Below are positions 1 to 6,786 of a stretch of DNA of 64,000 nucleotides, one piece after another. Position numbers and translations under genes: made by a program. Origin of the DNA: an uncultured Gammaproteobacteria bacterium (GTDB lineage Bacteria > Pseudomonadota > Gammaproteobacteria > Pseudomonadales > Pseudohongiellaceae); contig CAJXIY010000004.1 in the NCBI GenBank assembly GCA_913054495.1, forward strand, positions 1 through 64,000, in the 5' to 3' direction. Below the pieces are notes generated by a model. That model saw only the letters and a program-made list of their open reading frames with translations, ran no database searches and was not told the origin of the DNA. Each line of letters opens with the position of its first letter. Position 1 is the stretch's first letter.

Positions 1-431
1 TCCAGCGTCTTTAATAAGGCATTGAAGCTGTGATTGGAGAGCATGTGCACTTCGTCGATCAGGTAGATTTTGTAACGACCGCGAGTTGGGGTGTACTGAA
101 CATTGTCCAGCAACTCCCGCGTGTCCTCGACCTTGGTGCGGGAAGCCGCGTCGACTTCCATCAAGTCGATAAATCTGCCCTCGTTGATCTCGATGCAGGA
201 ACCGCATTTATCGCAGGGTGCCGAGGTGATGCCAGTCTCGCAATTCAGGCACTTCGCCAATATGCGGGCCAGTGTAGTCTTGCCCACTCCCCGGGTTCCG
301 GTGAATAAATAGGCGTGATGCAGACGCTGATTATCCAAAGCGTTGATAAGAGACTTGAGAACATGAGCCTGACCCGCGACTTCGGTAAAGTTTTTGGGTC
401 GCCACTTTCTGGCGAGTACTTGATAGCTCAT
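1..431 (-). CDS. dnaX: DNA polymerase III subunit gamma/tau, N-terminal part
   Basis: This is the first 143 residues of the clamp-loader ATPase; the rest lies beyond the left edge. The frame opens with MSYQVLARKWRPKNF, the invariant start of DnaX. Walker A (GTRGVGKT) is at residues 45-52. Four cysteines at 64, 73, 76 and 79 form the family's zinc module. The Walker B/DEXX-type motif LIDEVHML is near residues 124-131. The clamp loader opens the beta sliding clamp and links the polymerase cores at the replication fork. The gene follows the 4.5S RNA by about 60 bases on the same strand, an arrangement conserved in many gammaproteobacteria. Whether a programmed frameshift makes a short gamma form cannot be seen because the middle of the gene is missing. 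Confidence 0.97.
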   Translation of the reverse strand, partial: MSYQVLARKWRPKNFTEVAGQAHVLKSLINALDNQRLHHAYLFTGTRGVGKTTLARILAKCLNCETGITSAPCDKCGSCIEINEGRFIDLMEVDAASRTKVEDTRELLDNVQYTPTRGRYKIYLIDEVHMLSNHSFNALLKTL

Positions 432-493
432 TTTGCCGGTTCGTCTTAGGGTGTGAATTTTTTGGTAGATCAGTTTCGCGGGGCGATGCTGGA

Positions 494-605
494 GGCAACC
501 CTTGCCAGCCACACCGCGGCACATGAGTCAGCCACTACCGTTGCTCCCTTCCGGGCCTGGCGGGGTTCGTAACCTATCATTGCGCGGGGACCGACAAGAG
601 ATGCC
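494..605 (-). ncRNA. ffs: 4.5S signal recognition particle RNA (bacterial small SRP)
   Basis: The minus strand carries the conserved apical SRP hairpin: the GGAA tetraloop flanked by CCAGGCCC and GGGAGCAA at about 541-562. The RNA binds Ffh and targets nascent inner-membrane proteins. The ends were set by pairing a 13-base block at 593-605 with 494-506, which closes a long rod about 112 nt long, normal for the short gammaproteobacterial form. They may be off by a few bases. It lies between tRNA-Ser and dnaX on the same strand. The spacer before it has a TTGCCT box and AT-rich blocks, but no promoter I would insist on. Confidence 0.92.
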
Positions 606-648
606 ATGAAGCATAATAGCATAGACACCGGGCGATTTAAGGCAATGC

Positions 649-736
649 TGGCGGTGAGGGAGGGATTCGAACCCTCGAAGCCTTGCGACTTACACACTTT
701 CCAGGCGTGCTCCTTCGGCCACTCGGACACCTCACC
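649..736 (-). tRNA. tRNA-Ser (anticodon GGA)
   Basis: The 88-nt cloverleaf has a 7-bp acceptor stem (GGTGAGG with CCTCACC), a discriminator G and an encoded CCA. The anticodon stem CACGC/GTGTG encloses the loop CTGGAAA, giving anticodon GGA. A long variable arm typical of class II tRNAs and the T-loop GTTCGAATC are present. It decodes UCC/UCU. It is followed on the same strand by the 4.5S RNA and dnaX. Confidence 0.97.
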
Positions 737-807
737 GTATTCTTTTTTAGCATGTTGCATGCGTTTTGCCAGGTCGGCTTACAGCCGTCTGCGGCGCTAA
801 CGCGCCT

Positions 808-976
808 TTCGAACCCTCGAAGCCTTGCGACTTACACGCTTTCCAGGTGATCGATTTTGACTAAATCAGCATCCCTTTTCGAATATCACTGTAGTAAACA
901 ATGTCATTCGTTGTTAGCTCCTCGAAAGGTTCATAAGTAGATGCCGTTGCACTGCTGGGACACCTCACCGTATTCT
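808..976 (-). pseudogene. Interrupted tRNA-Ser remnant (possible integration scar)
   Basis: Bases 808-847 repeat 666-705 of the intact tRNA-Ser with one mismatch, covering the T-arm, variable arm and 3' half of the anticodon stem. Bases 958-976 repeat 725-743 exactly, covering the 5' acceptor end and leader. In the intact gene only 19 bases separate these parts; here 110 unrelated bases (848-957) do. The copy therefore lacks the D-arm region and cannot fold. The single difference restores a G-C pair in the anticodon stem, so the copy may come from a slightly different tRNA-Ser. A minus-strand frame ending at 861 (YEPFEELTTNDIVYYSD) runs through the inserted piece and could be the tail of a lost gene. 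An integrated element later deleted is an inference. Confidence 0.7.
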
Positions 977-1036
977 GTGTTCTGATACCAAAAACGGCCG
1001 CAACCTTAGCCCAGCAAACTCCAGATTGCAAGCCTG

Positions 1037-1855
1037 TCATTGGCGCAATAATCGAGCCTTCACCACCTCCGCACCGATCGGTTCCGAGCTTCGGTAGACG
1101 TTGATATCCAGCCCTCCCCGGCGCAGGAAGTTTAAGGCGATGTTCAGCTCGTTGGGTCGACACACGTCCATGATATCCCGATAGATTCTCTCGGCACATT
1201 CTTCGTGGTAGCCCTGGTGTTCCCGAAAGGAACAGAGATAGACCAGCAGGCTCGCCTCGTTGATCTTGGTTCCAGTGTACTGAATCTCGAAACTCGCCCA
1301 GTCTGGCTGCTTCGTCACCGGACACAGAGATTTAAACAAGTCGGAGAATAGCCGTTCATCGAAGACAGCAGCATCTTCTGTTTGCAACAAAGCTGGATCT
1401 GGCTGCGCGCGCTCAATCGAAATATCGAGCGTATCGATGGATTTTCCCATTCGAGATTGTTCCGGGGCGGCATGCATGTCAGCCAGTAACTTAAGAGAAA
1501 CTTTCACTTCGGATTTACTCACCGCAGAAAGGTCATTGCTGATTATTGCTGCCAGTTTTTCCACGGAATCGAACCGTTCCCGATTGAAGGAGTACAGATA
1601 GAATTTGAGTGATTTCGACTCGACAATATTTTCCGAATCGGAACTAAAATAGAATTCTCCTATTGCCACCTGGGGCTTACCCCGTCCGTTCAGCCAGGAT
1701 AGTTCATAGGCATGCCAGTGATCCAGGCCATACATGCGCAGCTTCTTATCGATATCGAGCAGGGATCGCGCTGCCCACCTGGGAATCGGGTATAGAATCC
1801 CGGGGTCATATTTGCTGGGAATTGGAATTTTCTCGCCAAGTGGCTGGTCTGACAT
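1037..1855 (-). CDS. queF: NADPH-dependent 7-cyano-7-deazaguanine reductase QueF
   Basis: QueF reduces preQ0 to preQ1 in the cytoplasm, the nitrile-reduction step of queuosine biosynthesis for tRNA wobble positions. At 272 aa it is the long, bimodular type found in E. coli (282 aa). The QueF motif ESKSLK is at residues 79-84. The catalytic cysteine is C178 in SLCPVTKQPDW, with the proton-donor aspartate at D185. I chose ATG at 1855 (MSDQPLGEKI) because the family N-terminus starts there; the frame stays open to 1924, but those extra residues look non-coding. A purine-rich GAGAAGAG lies just upstream. It sits 26 bases after the YadGH exporter genes on the same strand and may be read through from them. 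Confidence 0.95.
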   Translation of the reverse strand: MSDQPLGEKIPIPSKYDPGILYPIPRWAARSLLDIDKKLRMYGLDHWHAYELSWLNGRGKPQVAIGEFYFSSDSENIVESKSLKFYLYSFNRERFDSVEKLAAIISNDLSAVSKSEVKVSLKLLADMHAAPEQSRMGKSIDTLDISIERAQPDPALLQTEDAAVFDERLFSDLFKSLCPVTKQPDWASFEIQYTGTKINEASLLVYLCSFREHQGYHEECAERIYRDIMDVCRPNELNIALNFLRRGGLDINVYRSSEPIGAEVVKARLLRQ

Positions 1856-1881
1856 ATTACTCTTCTCGAGGCGAGCAGCGT

Positions 1882-2655
1882 TCAGCTCCTGATCCCGGTG
1901 CCCCGGCGCAGCAGCCAGATGCAACTGCTATACAGCACCCCGATGAACACTCCCAGTATCAAGAAAGCCCAATAGACGTTGACATCCGAGCTTCCCAAGA
2001 TGCCATACCTGAATGTATTCACCATGTAAAAAATGGGATTGAGACCGGATACGAATTGCCAGAACGGCGGCAATAGCTGGCTCGAGTAGAAGACGCCCCC
2101 CAAATAAATAAGCGGAGTCAGCACGAATGTTGGAATGATAGAAATATCATCGAAACTATTGGCGAACACCGCATTAATAAATCCAGCCAGAGAAAACACG
2201 ATCGAGGTCAGCAAAATTACCGCGATGGTTATCCAGGGATATTGAATACTCAGATCGGTAAAAAACATGGCGGTGATCGTTACGATAGCTCCCACGGCTA
2301 AGCCCCGGGCCATGCCCCCGGCAATAAATCCAGTCAGGATCACGTAGTTAGGCACCGGCGATACCAATAGCTCTTCGATGCTGCGCTGAAATTTGTGGCT
2401 AAAGAATGAAGACACAACATTAGAGTAAGAGTTTTGAATAACTGACATCATGATAAGGCCAGGGACTATGAATTCCATATATTGAAATCCACCCATCTCG
2501 CCGATACGACGACCTACGAGGTTGCCAAAAATCACAAAATACAAGGTGATCATTATTGCTGGCGGCACCAGGGTCTGCAGCCAGATTCTGGAGAATCGCC
2601 GCACCTCTTTGATGACAATAGTTTCAAATGCAATTAATTTATGATTCGCAAACAT
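1882..2655 (-). CDS. yadH: ABC-2 type transporter permease, YadH family
   Basis: A 257-residue inner-membrane permease of the ABC-2 family with about six hydrophobic segments. It contains the family signature blocks RIWLQTLVPPAIMITLYF, FIVPGLIMMSVI, RSIEELLVSPVP and FDDISIIPTFVLTPLIYLGGVFY, and closely resembles my recollection of E. coli YadH along its whole length. It pairs with the ATPase immediately upstream (YadG). The exported substrate of YadGH is not established. The ATG at 2655 gives the usual N-terminus; a TTG at 2697 overlapping the yadG stop is the alternative and would add 14 residues unlike the family. Confidence 0.93.
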   Translation of the reverse strand: MFANHKLIAFETIVIKEVRRFSRIWLQTLVPPAIMITLYFVIFGNLVGRRIGEMGGFQYMEFIVPGLIMMSVIQNSYSNVVSSFFSHKFQRSIEELLVSPVPNYVILTGFIAGGMARGLAVGAIVTITAMFFTDLSIQYPWITIAVILLTSIVFSLAGFINAVFANSFDDISIIPTFVLTPLIYLGGVFYSSQLLPPFWQFVSGLNPIFYMVNTFRYGILGSSDVNVYWAFLILGVFIGVLYSSCIWLLRRGTGIRS

Positions 2656-2693
2656 GGTGTAGCCGCAGTTCCTGTGTTTTCTGTTATCAGAAA

Positions 2694-3614
2694 TCAACTA
2701 TCTCGTAGTCTCGCCAGAAACAGCTGCTCCAGACGATTGGTTTTATTTCTCATACTACTGACCTGCACACCCTGTTGGTCGAGTCTCGAGAATACTTCAT
2801 TAATCGATTGATCGCCGCTGACGGTAACTTCAAAACTATGCCCGTCTATGCGGCGTAAACCGGTGTTCGACAAATCGAGGCTCAACTGCGCTGGTAACTC
2901 TGCCGCCGAATCGAGGATGTATACCTGGGAATCAAGGTCCGCAAGCAGGCTCTTCATGCTCGTTTTCTCAATGATTTTACCCTCGTCAATAATCGCAATA
3001 TTGCGACACAGCTGTTCCGCTTCCTCCAGGTAATGTGTGGTAAGAATAATAGTCGTGCCCTTGTTATTTATTTCGGTAAGAAACTCCCACATGGAGCGGC
3101 GCAATTCGATGTCTACCCCGGCCGTAGGCTCATCGAGTATTAGCAAGCGGGGCTCGTGCACCAGGGCCCTGGCAATCATCAGCCGTCTCTTCATGCCACC
3201 GGATAAGGTGCGAGACCTCTCATTACGCTTCTCCCAGAGACCCAGCTTACGCAGATATTTCTCGCAGCGCTGGCTCGCCAGCTTGTGGGGAAGTCCATAA
3301 TAACCAGCCTGGGTCATGACGATATCGCGGACTCTTTCGAACTGGCTGAAATTGATTTCCTGGGGCACCACGCCGAAATCCAATTTGGTCTCGTATATGT
3401 GGGTATCGACGCGCTTGCCGAACACCTCGACGCTGCCGGCAGTTTTATTAACCAGGGTGGAAATTATGCCGATGATCGTGGTCTTTCCAGCACCATTTGG
3501 CCCCAGCAGCGCAAAGAAATCCCCCTGCTCTACGTCGAGGGAGATGCCCTTGAGGGCTTCAGATCCGTTGGCGTAAACCTTGTGTACATCTTTGAGTGAG
3601 ATGGCGATAGTCAT
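2694..3614 (-). CDS. yadG: ABC transporter ATP-binding protein, YadG family
   Basis: The 306-residue ATPase partner of YadH. Walker A GPNGAGKT is at 38-45, the ABC signature LSGGM at 136-140, Walker B LLILDEP at 156-162, and a switch histidine lies in TTHYLEEAE. The phrase DEPTAGVDIELRRSMW and the C-terminal MRNKTNRLEQLF are characteristic of the YadG branch. ATG at 3614 was chosen because MTIAISLKDVHKVY is the family start; the frame upstream contains no expected sequence. It forms a two-gene unit with yadH, and queF follows. No substrate can be read from sequence. Confidence 0.94.
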   Translation of the reverse strand: MTIAISLKDVHKVYANGSEALKGISLDVEQGDFFALLGPNGAGKTTIIGIISTLVNKTAGSVEVFGKRVDTHIYETKLDFGVVPQEINFSQFERVRDIVMTQAGYYGLPHKLASQRCEKYLRKLGLWEKRNERSRTLSGGMKRRLMIARALVHEPRLLILDEPTAGVDIELRRSMWEFLTEINNKGTTIILTTHYLEEAEQLCRNIAIIDEGKIIEKTSMKSLLADLDSQVYILDSAAELPAQLSLDLSNTGLRRIDGHSFEVTVSGDQSINEVFSRLDQQGVQVSSMRNKTNRLEQLFLARLRDS

Positions 3615-3713
3615 GGGACATTCTTTAGCTAAAAAGCGCCGCTGGAGTATGTCGATTGTCACTGGGATAAGCAAATCCCGCCAAGCGTGCAGATATCACC
3701 CGGAAATCGAGCC

Positions 3714-3740
3714 ATAAAAAAGCCCGGCGGTCACCGGGCT
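3714..3740 (-). terminator. Rho-independent terminator after tRNA-Glu
   Basis: A perfect 7-bp stem (AGCCCGG/CCGGGCT at 3721-3740) with a 6-base loop is followed on the minus strand by a run of T (3716-3720 and beyond). It lies 20 bases downstream of tRNA-Glu and in the 5' region of yadG, so it ends the tRNA transcript and separates it from the ABC genes. Confidence 0.85.
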
Positions 3741-3760
3741 TCTATATTTAATCAAGAAAA

Positions 3761-3836
<76 letters not shown>

Positions 3837-3876
3837 AGATGAACAGTCTTGAACTAGCTGATTCAGGCAGCGGGGG

Positions 3877-3905
3877 ATTCTAAGAAGCCTGGCCCGTGCA
3901 GTCAA
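3877..3905 (-). promoter_or_regulatory. sigma70 promoter for tRNA-Glu
   Basis: On the minus strand, TTGACT (3905-3900), a 17-base spacer and TAGAAT (3882-3877) match the sigma70 consensus at 5/6 in each box. The bases after the -10 box are GC-rich (CCCCCGC), the discriminator usual for stringently controlled tRNA and rRNA promoters. The start would be near 3870, about 34 bases before the mature tRNA. In the rest of 3906-4142, up to the next gene, I see no gene or clear signal. Confidence 0.75.
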
Positions 3906-4142
3906 GGGCAATTGGACAAAATAACCGGGCTAGGGCAACTAATCGCAATAGCGTGAGGCGGGTCATTGCACAGCTTCGACCAGTTTCGGTAAACTTGCGG
4001 CCGTCAATAACGAGCCGAGTGCACACGTTCTAACCCTTAATCGACGGCGAGACCGTCAGCCTGGTAGACTCTGCCTCCCCTTCTGACTCTAGCCGCTGGC
4101 TTCACTAAGCCATGGGAACTGATACTTAATCGAACACGTTTC

Positions 4143-4829
4143 ATGCTGGCATTACTCCTCATCGCTATCACCATCGCCCTGCTCACGCTGATCGTCTACT
4201 GCCTGCACAGGTACCAGACCATGGAGGTCGAATTCAGCGCCGATCGTATACTGCCGCTACCGCCACTCGATAAAGACCTTAAGCGCCAGGGCAAACCCAG
4301 GTCTAACAGGCCTGATGTGAAAGCAACGAAACGGCGCACGCCAGCACCTACAGGGAGGCAGGCTGCCAGCGCCGACGTCCCGAATTGGCAGACACGGCTT
4401 GCCGAGTTGAAACAGGCCGGCGATAGCGCTGGCGCGCTGGCGGTTTGCGAGAGCGCGTATCCGGCCTGGGGTGCTTTTAACCAGGCTTGTATACTCATTC
4501 GCAGCCATCTAAGACTTTCTCAAAATTCGGCGAAGCAAATGGATCACGACCTCATGCGGTTGTACAGGACGGCTGCCCTGGCAGAGCTGCTGCATGATAA
4601 GTCACCCGAATTTGTTCACTTAACCGCCAGGCGGCGTCAGCGCATCGACCTAAAAACCGCCAGGCAACTGGACATGCCCTATCTGGAATTGGGCTATGCC
4701 TATCTCAGACTTATTCGCAAACAGGACATCAAGCTCATGCATTCCCTTTGGGGGCGTCCGGGCAAGCATCAAACCCCGCGACAGCTACATCGGGACTGGT
4801 GGCGTAATACCATAAGCGAACTGCTCTGA
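4143..4829 (+). CDS. Hypothetical membrane-anchored protein
   Basis: I do not recognise this 228-aa protein. Residues 2-23 form one hydrophobic segment (LALLLIAITIALLTLIVYCL) followed by HRYQ, fitting an N-terminal signal anchor with the rest on either side of the membrane. Residues 40-75 are basic and proline-rich, probably a flexible linker. From about 80 the protein looks helical, with RLAELKQAGDSAGALAVCESAYP resembling one TPR-like helix pair. The C-terminal part ends in a basic, tryptophan-containing stretch (HRDWWRNTISELL). ATG at 4143 is the only start that keeps the hydrophobic segment. It precedes a small acidic protein and a dUTPase on the same strand, but the gaps are over 90 bases, so one operon is not certain. 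Confidence 0.6.
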   Translation: MLALLLIAITIALLTLIVYCLHRYQTMEVEFSADRILPLPPLDKDLKRQGKPRSNRPDVKATKRRTPAPTGRQAASADVPNWQTRLAELKQAGDSAGALAVCESAYPAWGAFNQACILIRSHLRLSQNSAKQMDHDLMRLYRTAALAELLHDKSPEFVHLTARRRQRIDLKTARQLDMPYLELGYAYLRLIRKQDIKLMHSLWGRPGKHQTPRQLHRDWWRNTISELL

Positions 4830-4840
4830 GCCTCTAACCG

Positions 4841-4862
4841 GGGTAGCGACTGCCTGCTACCC
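4841..4862 (+). terminator. Possible stem-loop after the 228-aa gene
   Basis: Seven-base arms GGGTAGC (4841-4847) and GCTACCC (4856-4862) form a perfect stem with an 8-base loop, 12 bases after the stop codon. No T-run follows, so it may be only an mRNA 3' end structure. Confidence 0.35.
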
Positions 4863-4911
4863 GATCGAGCACGAACTTGATGAGTTTGATTCTTGACCCC
4901 TGTTTTAGTCT

Positions 4912-4940
4912 ATGACATCCTGAAGTGTTGCCGATAAAAA
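4912..4940 (+). promoter_or_regulatory. Possible promoter for the 85-aa protein gene
   Basis: ATGACA (4912-4917), a 17-base spacer and TAAAAA (4935-4940) resemble a sigma70 promoter, about 34 bases before the ATG at 4974. The -35 matches at 5 of 6, the -10 at 4 of 6. Confidence 0.35.
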
Positions 4941-4973
4941 TGTGACGACCCGGGGATACAAAGAGACAACATC

Positions 4974-5231
4974 ATGAGCACAGAACCGACTGCATCAGAG
5001 TCAGATGGCGGCAGTATTACTATCGATCAACAGCTTATCGAGGAAGGAACCCACCAGCTTAGCTGCGAGATTGAGGTACTGGAGGCATGGCTTGTGGAAT
5101 TGGAAGAGCAGGATGCCCGGGATGCGGAGACCATCGCCATGCGTAAATCGTACGATGACATGTTGCGCAGCAGAAAAGAGATGCTAAGTTCCTTGACCAA
5201 ACAGGCCGCGCGCCAGGCAGTCGCTGGCTGA
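4974..5231 (+). CDS. Small acidic coiled-coil-like hypothetical protein
   Basis: An 85-residue protein I do not recognise. The first 15 residues are polar and probably disordered (STEPTASESDGGS). Residues about 20-80 are rich in Glu, Leu, Met and Lys with a heptad-like pattern (LSCEIEVLEAWLVELEEQ, then MRKSYDDMLRSRKEMLSSLTKQ), which suggests a helical hairpin or short coiled coil. There is no signal peptide or membrane segment, so it should be cytoplasmic. It starts at ATG 4974 with GAGA-type purines a short way upstream. A dUTPase gene begins 92 bases after it on the same strand. Possible roles as a small adaptor or regulator are speculation. Confidence 0.6.
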   Translation: MSTEPTASESDGGSITIDQQLIEEGTHQLSCEIEVLEAWLVELEEQDARDAETIAMRKSYDDMLRSRKEMLSSLTKQAARQAVAG

Positions 5232-5322
5232 GCCAGATCCCGATCGGAGCCTGTGGCCACTACGATTCAAACCAGAACCCAGCATAAATAATCAATCCCG
5301 GAAATTCCCACCCCCGCTTCCT

Positions 5323-6000
5323 ATGCCCTTAGACAAGCCTATGTTGTCAGCAGCTCAAGCCGAAATCATGTTGTCATTACAGGCCGGCATGAACACCAGA
5401 GTCGATCCAGACTGGATTGATGCCCGTTACCCCTATCTCCGAGCGGTGGTCATCGAAGCGGCCGAGGCGATCGAGCATCACGGCTGGAAATGGTGGAAAC
5501 AGCAGGACAAAGATCTGCCACAACTACAGATGGAACTCATCGACATCTGGCATTTTATTCTGTCTGAAATACTGCTAGCCAACGCGGGCGACGAGTCCGC
5601 ATCAAAACAACAGCTCACCCAACTGTTGACGGCGAGCCAGCAACAGACGGGCGTCGAATTTGATGGCCGGCAAATTGAACTGCAGCAACTAGATCTGGTG
5701 AGCAAACTGGAATTGTTAATCGGCCTCGCCGCTGTCCGCCGCATTGAGATCGCGGTATTTGCGGCGATCATGGTGGACTGCGAGATGGAATGGACCGAGC
5801 TATATTGCCAGTATGTCGGCAAGAATGTGCTTAACTTCTTTCGTCAGGATCATGGCTATAAAGAAGGCAGCTACCAAAAGATCTGGCGGGGCCGGGAGGA
5901 CAACGAGTACCTGGTAGAAATTATGGCAGGGCTCGATCCGGTGGAACCCGGATTCAAGGACAGTGTCTACGCCGAATTGACGAAATACTACCCGGGCTAG
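5323..6000 (+). CDS. All-alpha (dimeric-type) dUTP diphosphatase
   Basis: This 225-aa protein resembles the dUTPase_2/MazG-like all-alpha NTP pyrophosphatases that hydrolyse dUTP to dUMP and pyrophosphate, keeping uracil out of DNA. The metal-binding helices show as EAAEAIEHHGWKWWK (residues about 47-61) and ELIDIWHFILSE (about 72-83). A second conserved block, KNVLNFFRQDHGYKEGSYQKIWRG, lies near 167-190. It is unrelated to the trimeric beta-type Dut of E. coli, and no such dut is in the window. ATG at 5323 is the first start; ATG at 5341 would remove six residues and is equally possible. The gene ends head-on toward nfuA. Confidence 0.85.
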   Translation: MPLDKPMLSAAQAEIMLSLQAGMNTRVDPDWIDARYPYLRAVVIEAAEAIEHHGWKWWKQQDKDLPQLQMELIDIWHFILSEILLANAGDESASKQQLTQLLTASQQQTGVEFDGRQIELQQLDLVSKLELLIGLAAVRRIEIAVFAAIMVDCEMEWTELYCQYVGKNVLNFFRQDHGYKEGSYQKIWRGREDNEYLVEIMAGLDPVEPGFKDSVYAELTKYYPG

Positions 6001-6009
6001 GGTGGCGTG

Positions 6010-6032
6010 AACCGCAATGCTACGCTGCGGTT
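6010..6032. terminator. Stem-loop between convergent dUTPase and nfuA genes
   Basis: AACCGCA (6010-6016) and TGCGGTT (6026-6032) form a perfect 7-bp stem with a 9-base loop in the 44-base gap between two convergent genes. No clear T-run exists on either side, so activity as a terminator is uncertain. Confidence 0.35.
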
Positions 6033-6044
6033 ACCGGTGGGACC

Positions 6045-6626
6045 TTACTGGTAGTACGCATTCTCCTTCACGGAATGATCCGTCACGTCTCGCACTTCCT
6101 TCAGTTGCGGTATCTGCTCCAGCAGGGCCTTTTCCACACCATCCTTGAGGGTTACATCCACCATGCCACAACCCTGACAGCCGCCTCCGAAGCGCAGCAC
6201 GGCCACATCCTCTTCGAAGATTTCTTCCAGGGTGACGTTGCCACCGTGTGCGGCCAGCCCCGGATTGATTTCGTTGTAGAGCACGTAGTTAACACGATCC
6301 TCGATACTACTTTCGTCGGAGATTTTAGGCAGGCGAGAATTAGGCGCCTTGATGGTGAGCTGACCACCCATGGAATCCTTGGCAAAATCCACTACCGCAT
6401 CTTCCAGAAAAGGGATACTATGCCGTTCGATGAAGGTTTGAAAACCTTCATATTGCTTCACTTCGTCGTCGGCTTTTTCTTCTCCCGGCCGACAAAATGA
6501 TATGCAGGTTTCAGCTTTCGGTGAGCCTGCATCCAGTATGAAAATTCGTACCGAAATACCTTCACAATTTTGCTTCTTTAGCAGTTCTATCAGGTATTCT
6601 TGCGCGGATTCGGTGATGTTAACCAT
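6045..6626 (-). CDS. nfuA: Fe/S biogenesis protein NfuA
   Basis: NfuA carries [4Fe-4S] clusters to apoproteins under oxidative stress or iron limitation. The 193-aa protein has the full two-domain layout: a degenerate A-type domain (residues 1-95, with cysteines 41 and 45 in ETCISFC) and a C-terminal Nfu domain containing [12 protein letters not shown] and the cluster-binding pair C150-x2-C153 in [16 protein letters not shown]. coli NfuA is 191 aa. It starts at ATG 6626 after GAGAGGG, a good ribosome binding site. The gene is divergent from metH across a 160-base gap; a TATGAT box at suitable distance may be its -10, but the -35 is poor. Confidence 0.96.
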   Translation of the reverse strand: MVNITESAQEYLIELLKKQNCEGISVRIFILDAGSPKAETCISFCRPGEEKADDEVKQYEGFQTFIERHSIPFLEDAVVDFAKDSMGGQLTIKAPNSRLPKISDESSIEDRVNYVLYNEINPGLAAHGGNVTLEEIFEEDVAVLRFGGGCQGCGMVDVTLKDGVEKALLEQIPQLKEVRDVTDHSVKENAYYQ

Positions 6627-6741
6627 AAAACCCTCTCATAATCAGGGAACAACACCGGCTAATCATACGCTATTCGGATGAAAATTTGAATACCCGAGTG
6701 ATTTACTTGGTTATTTGTCGGGTGGCGCCAGCGCTGACTTC

Positions 6742-6750
6742 TGCTAGAAT
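6742..6750 (+). promoter_or_regulatory. Extended -10 promoter for metH
   Basis: TGC followed directly by TAGAAT (6745-6750) is an extended -10 element 36 bases before the metH ATG. The -35 region is GC-rich and does not match consensus, as is common for extended -10 promoters. I see no room for a cobalamin or SAM riboswitch between this site and the start codon. Confidence 0.5.
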
Positions 6751-6786
6751 TGCGAGCTTTTTAGCTCCGGGATACAGGCTGTAGTA

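Noticed and set aside
861-1325. 154-residue minus-strand frame across the tRNA-Ser remnant and queF
   Set aside because: Most of it overlaps queF in another frame. Only its last 30 residues, in the inserted piece, look protein-like; this is noted under the remnant rather than called as a gene.
6627-6786. Cobalamin or SAM riboswitch before metH
   Set aside because: The gap is only 160 bases, shared with nfuA, and an extended -10 promoter leaves a leader of about 30 bases; no riboswitch core was seen.
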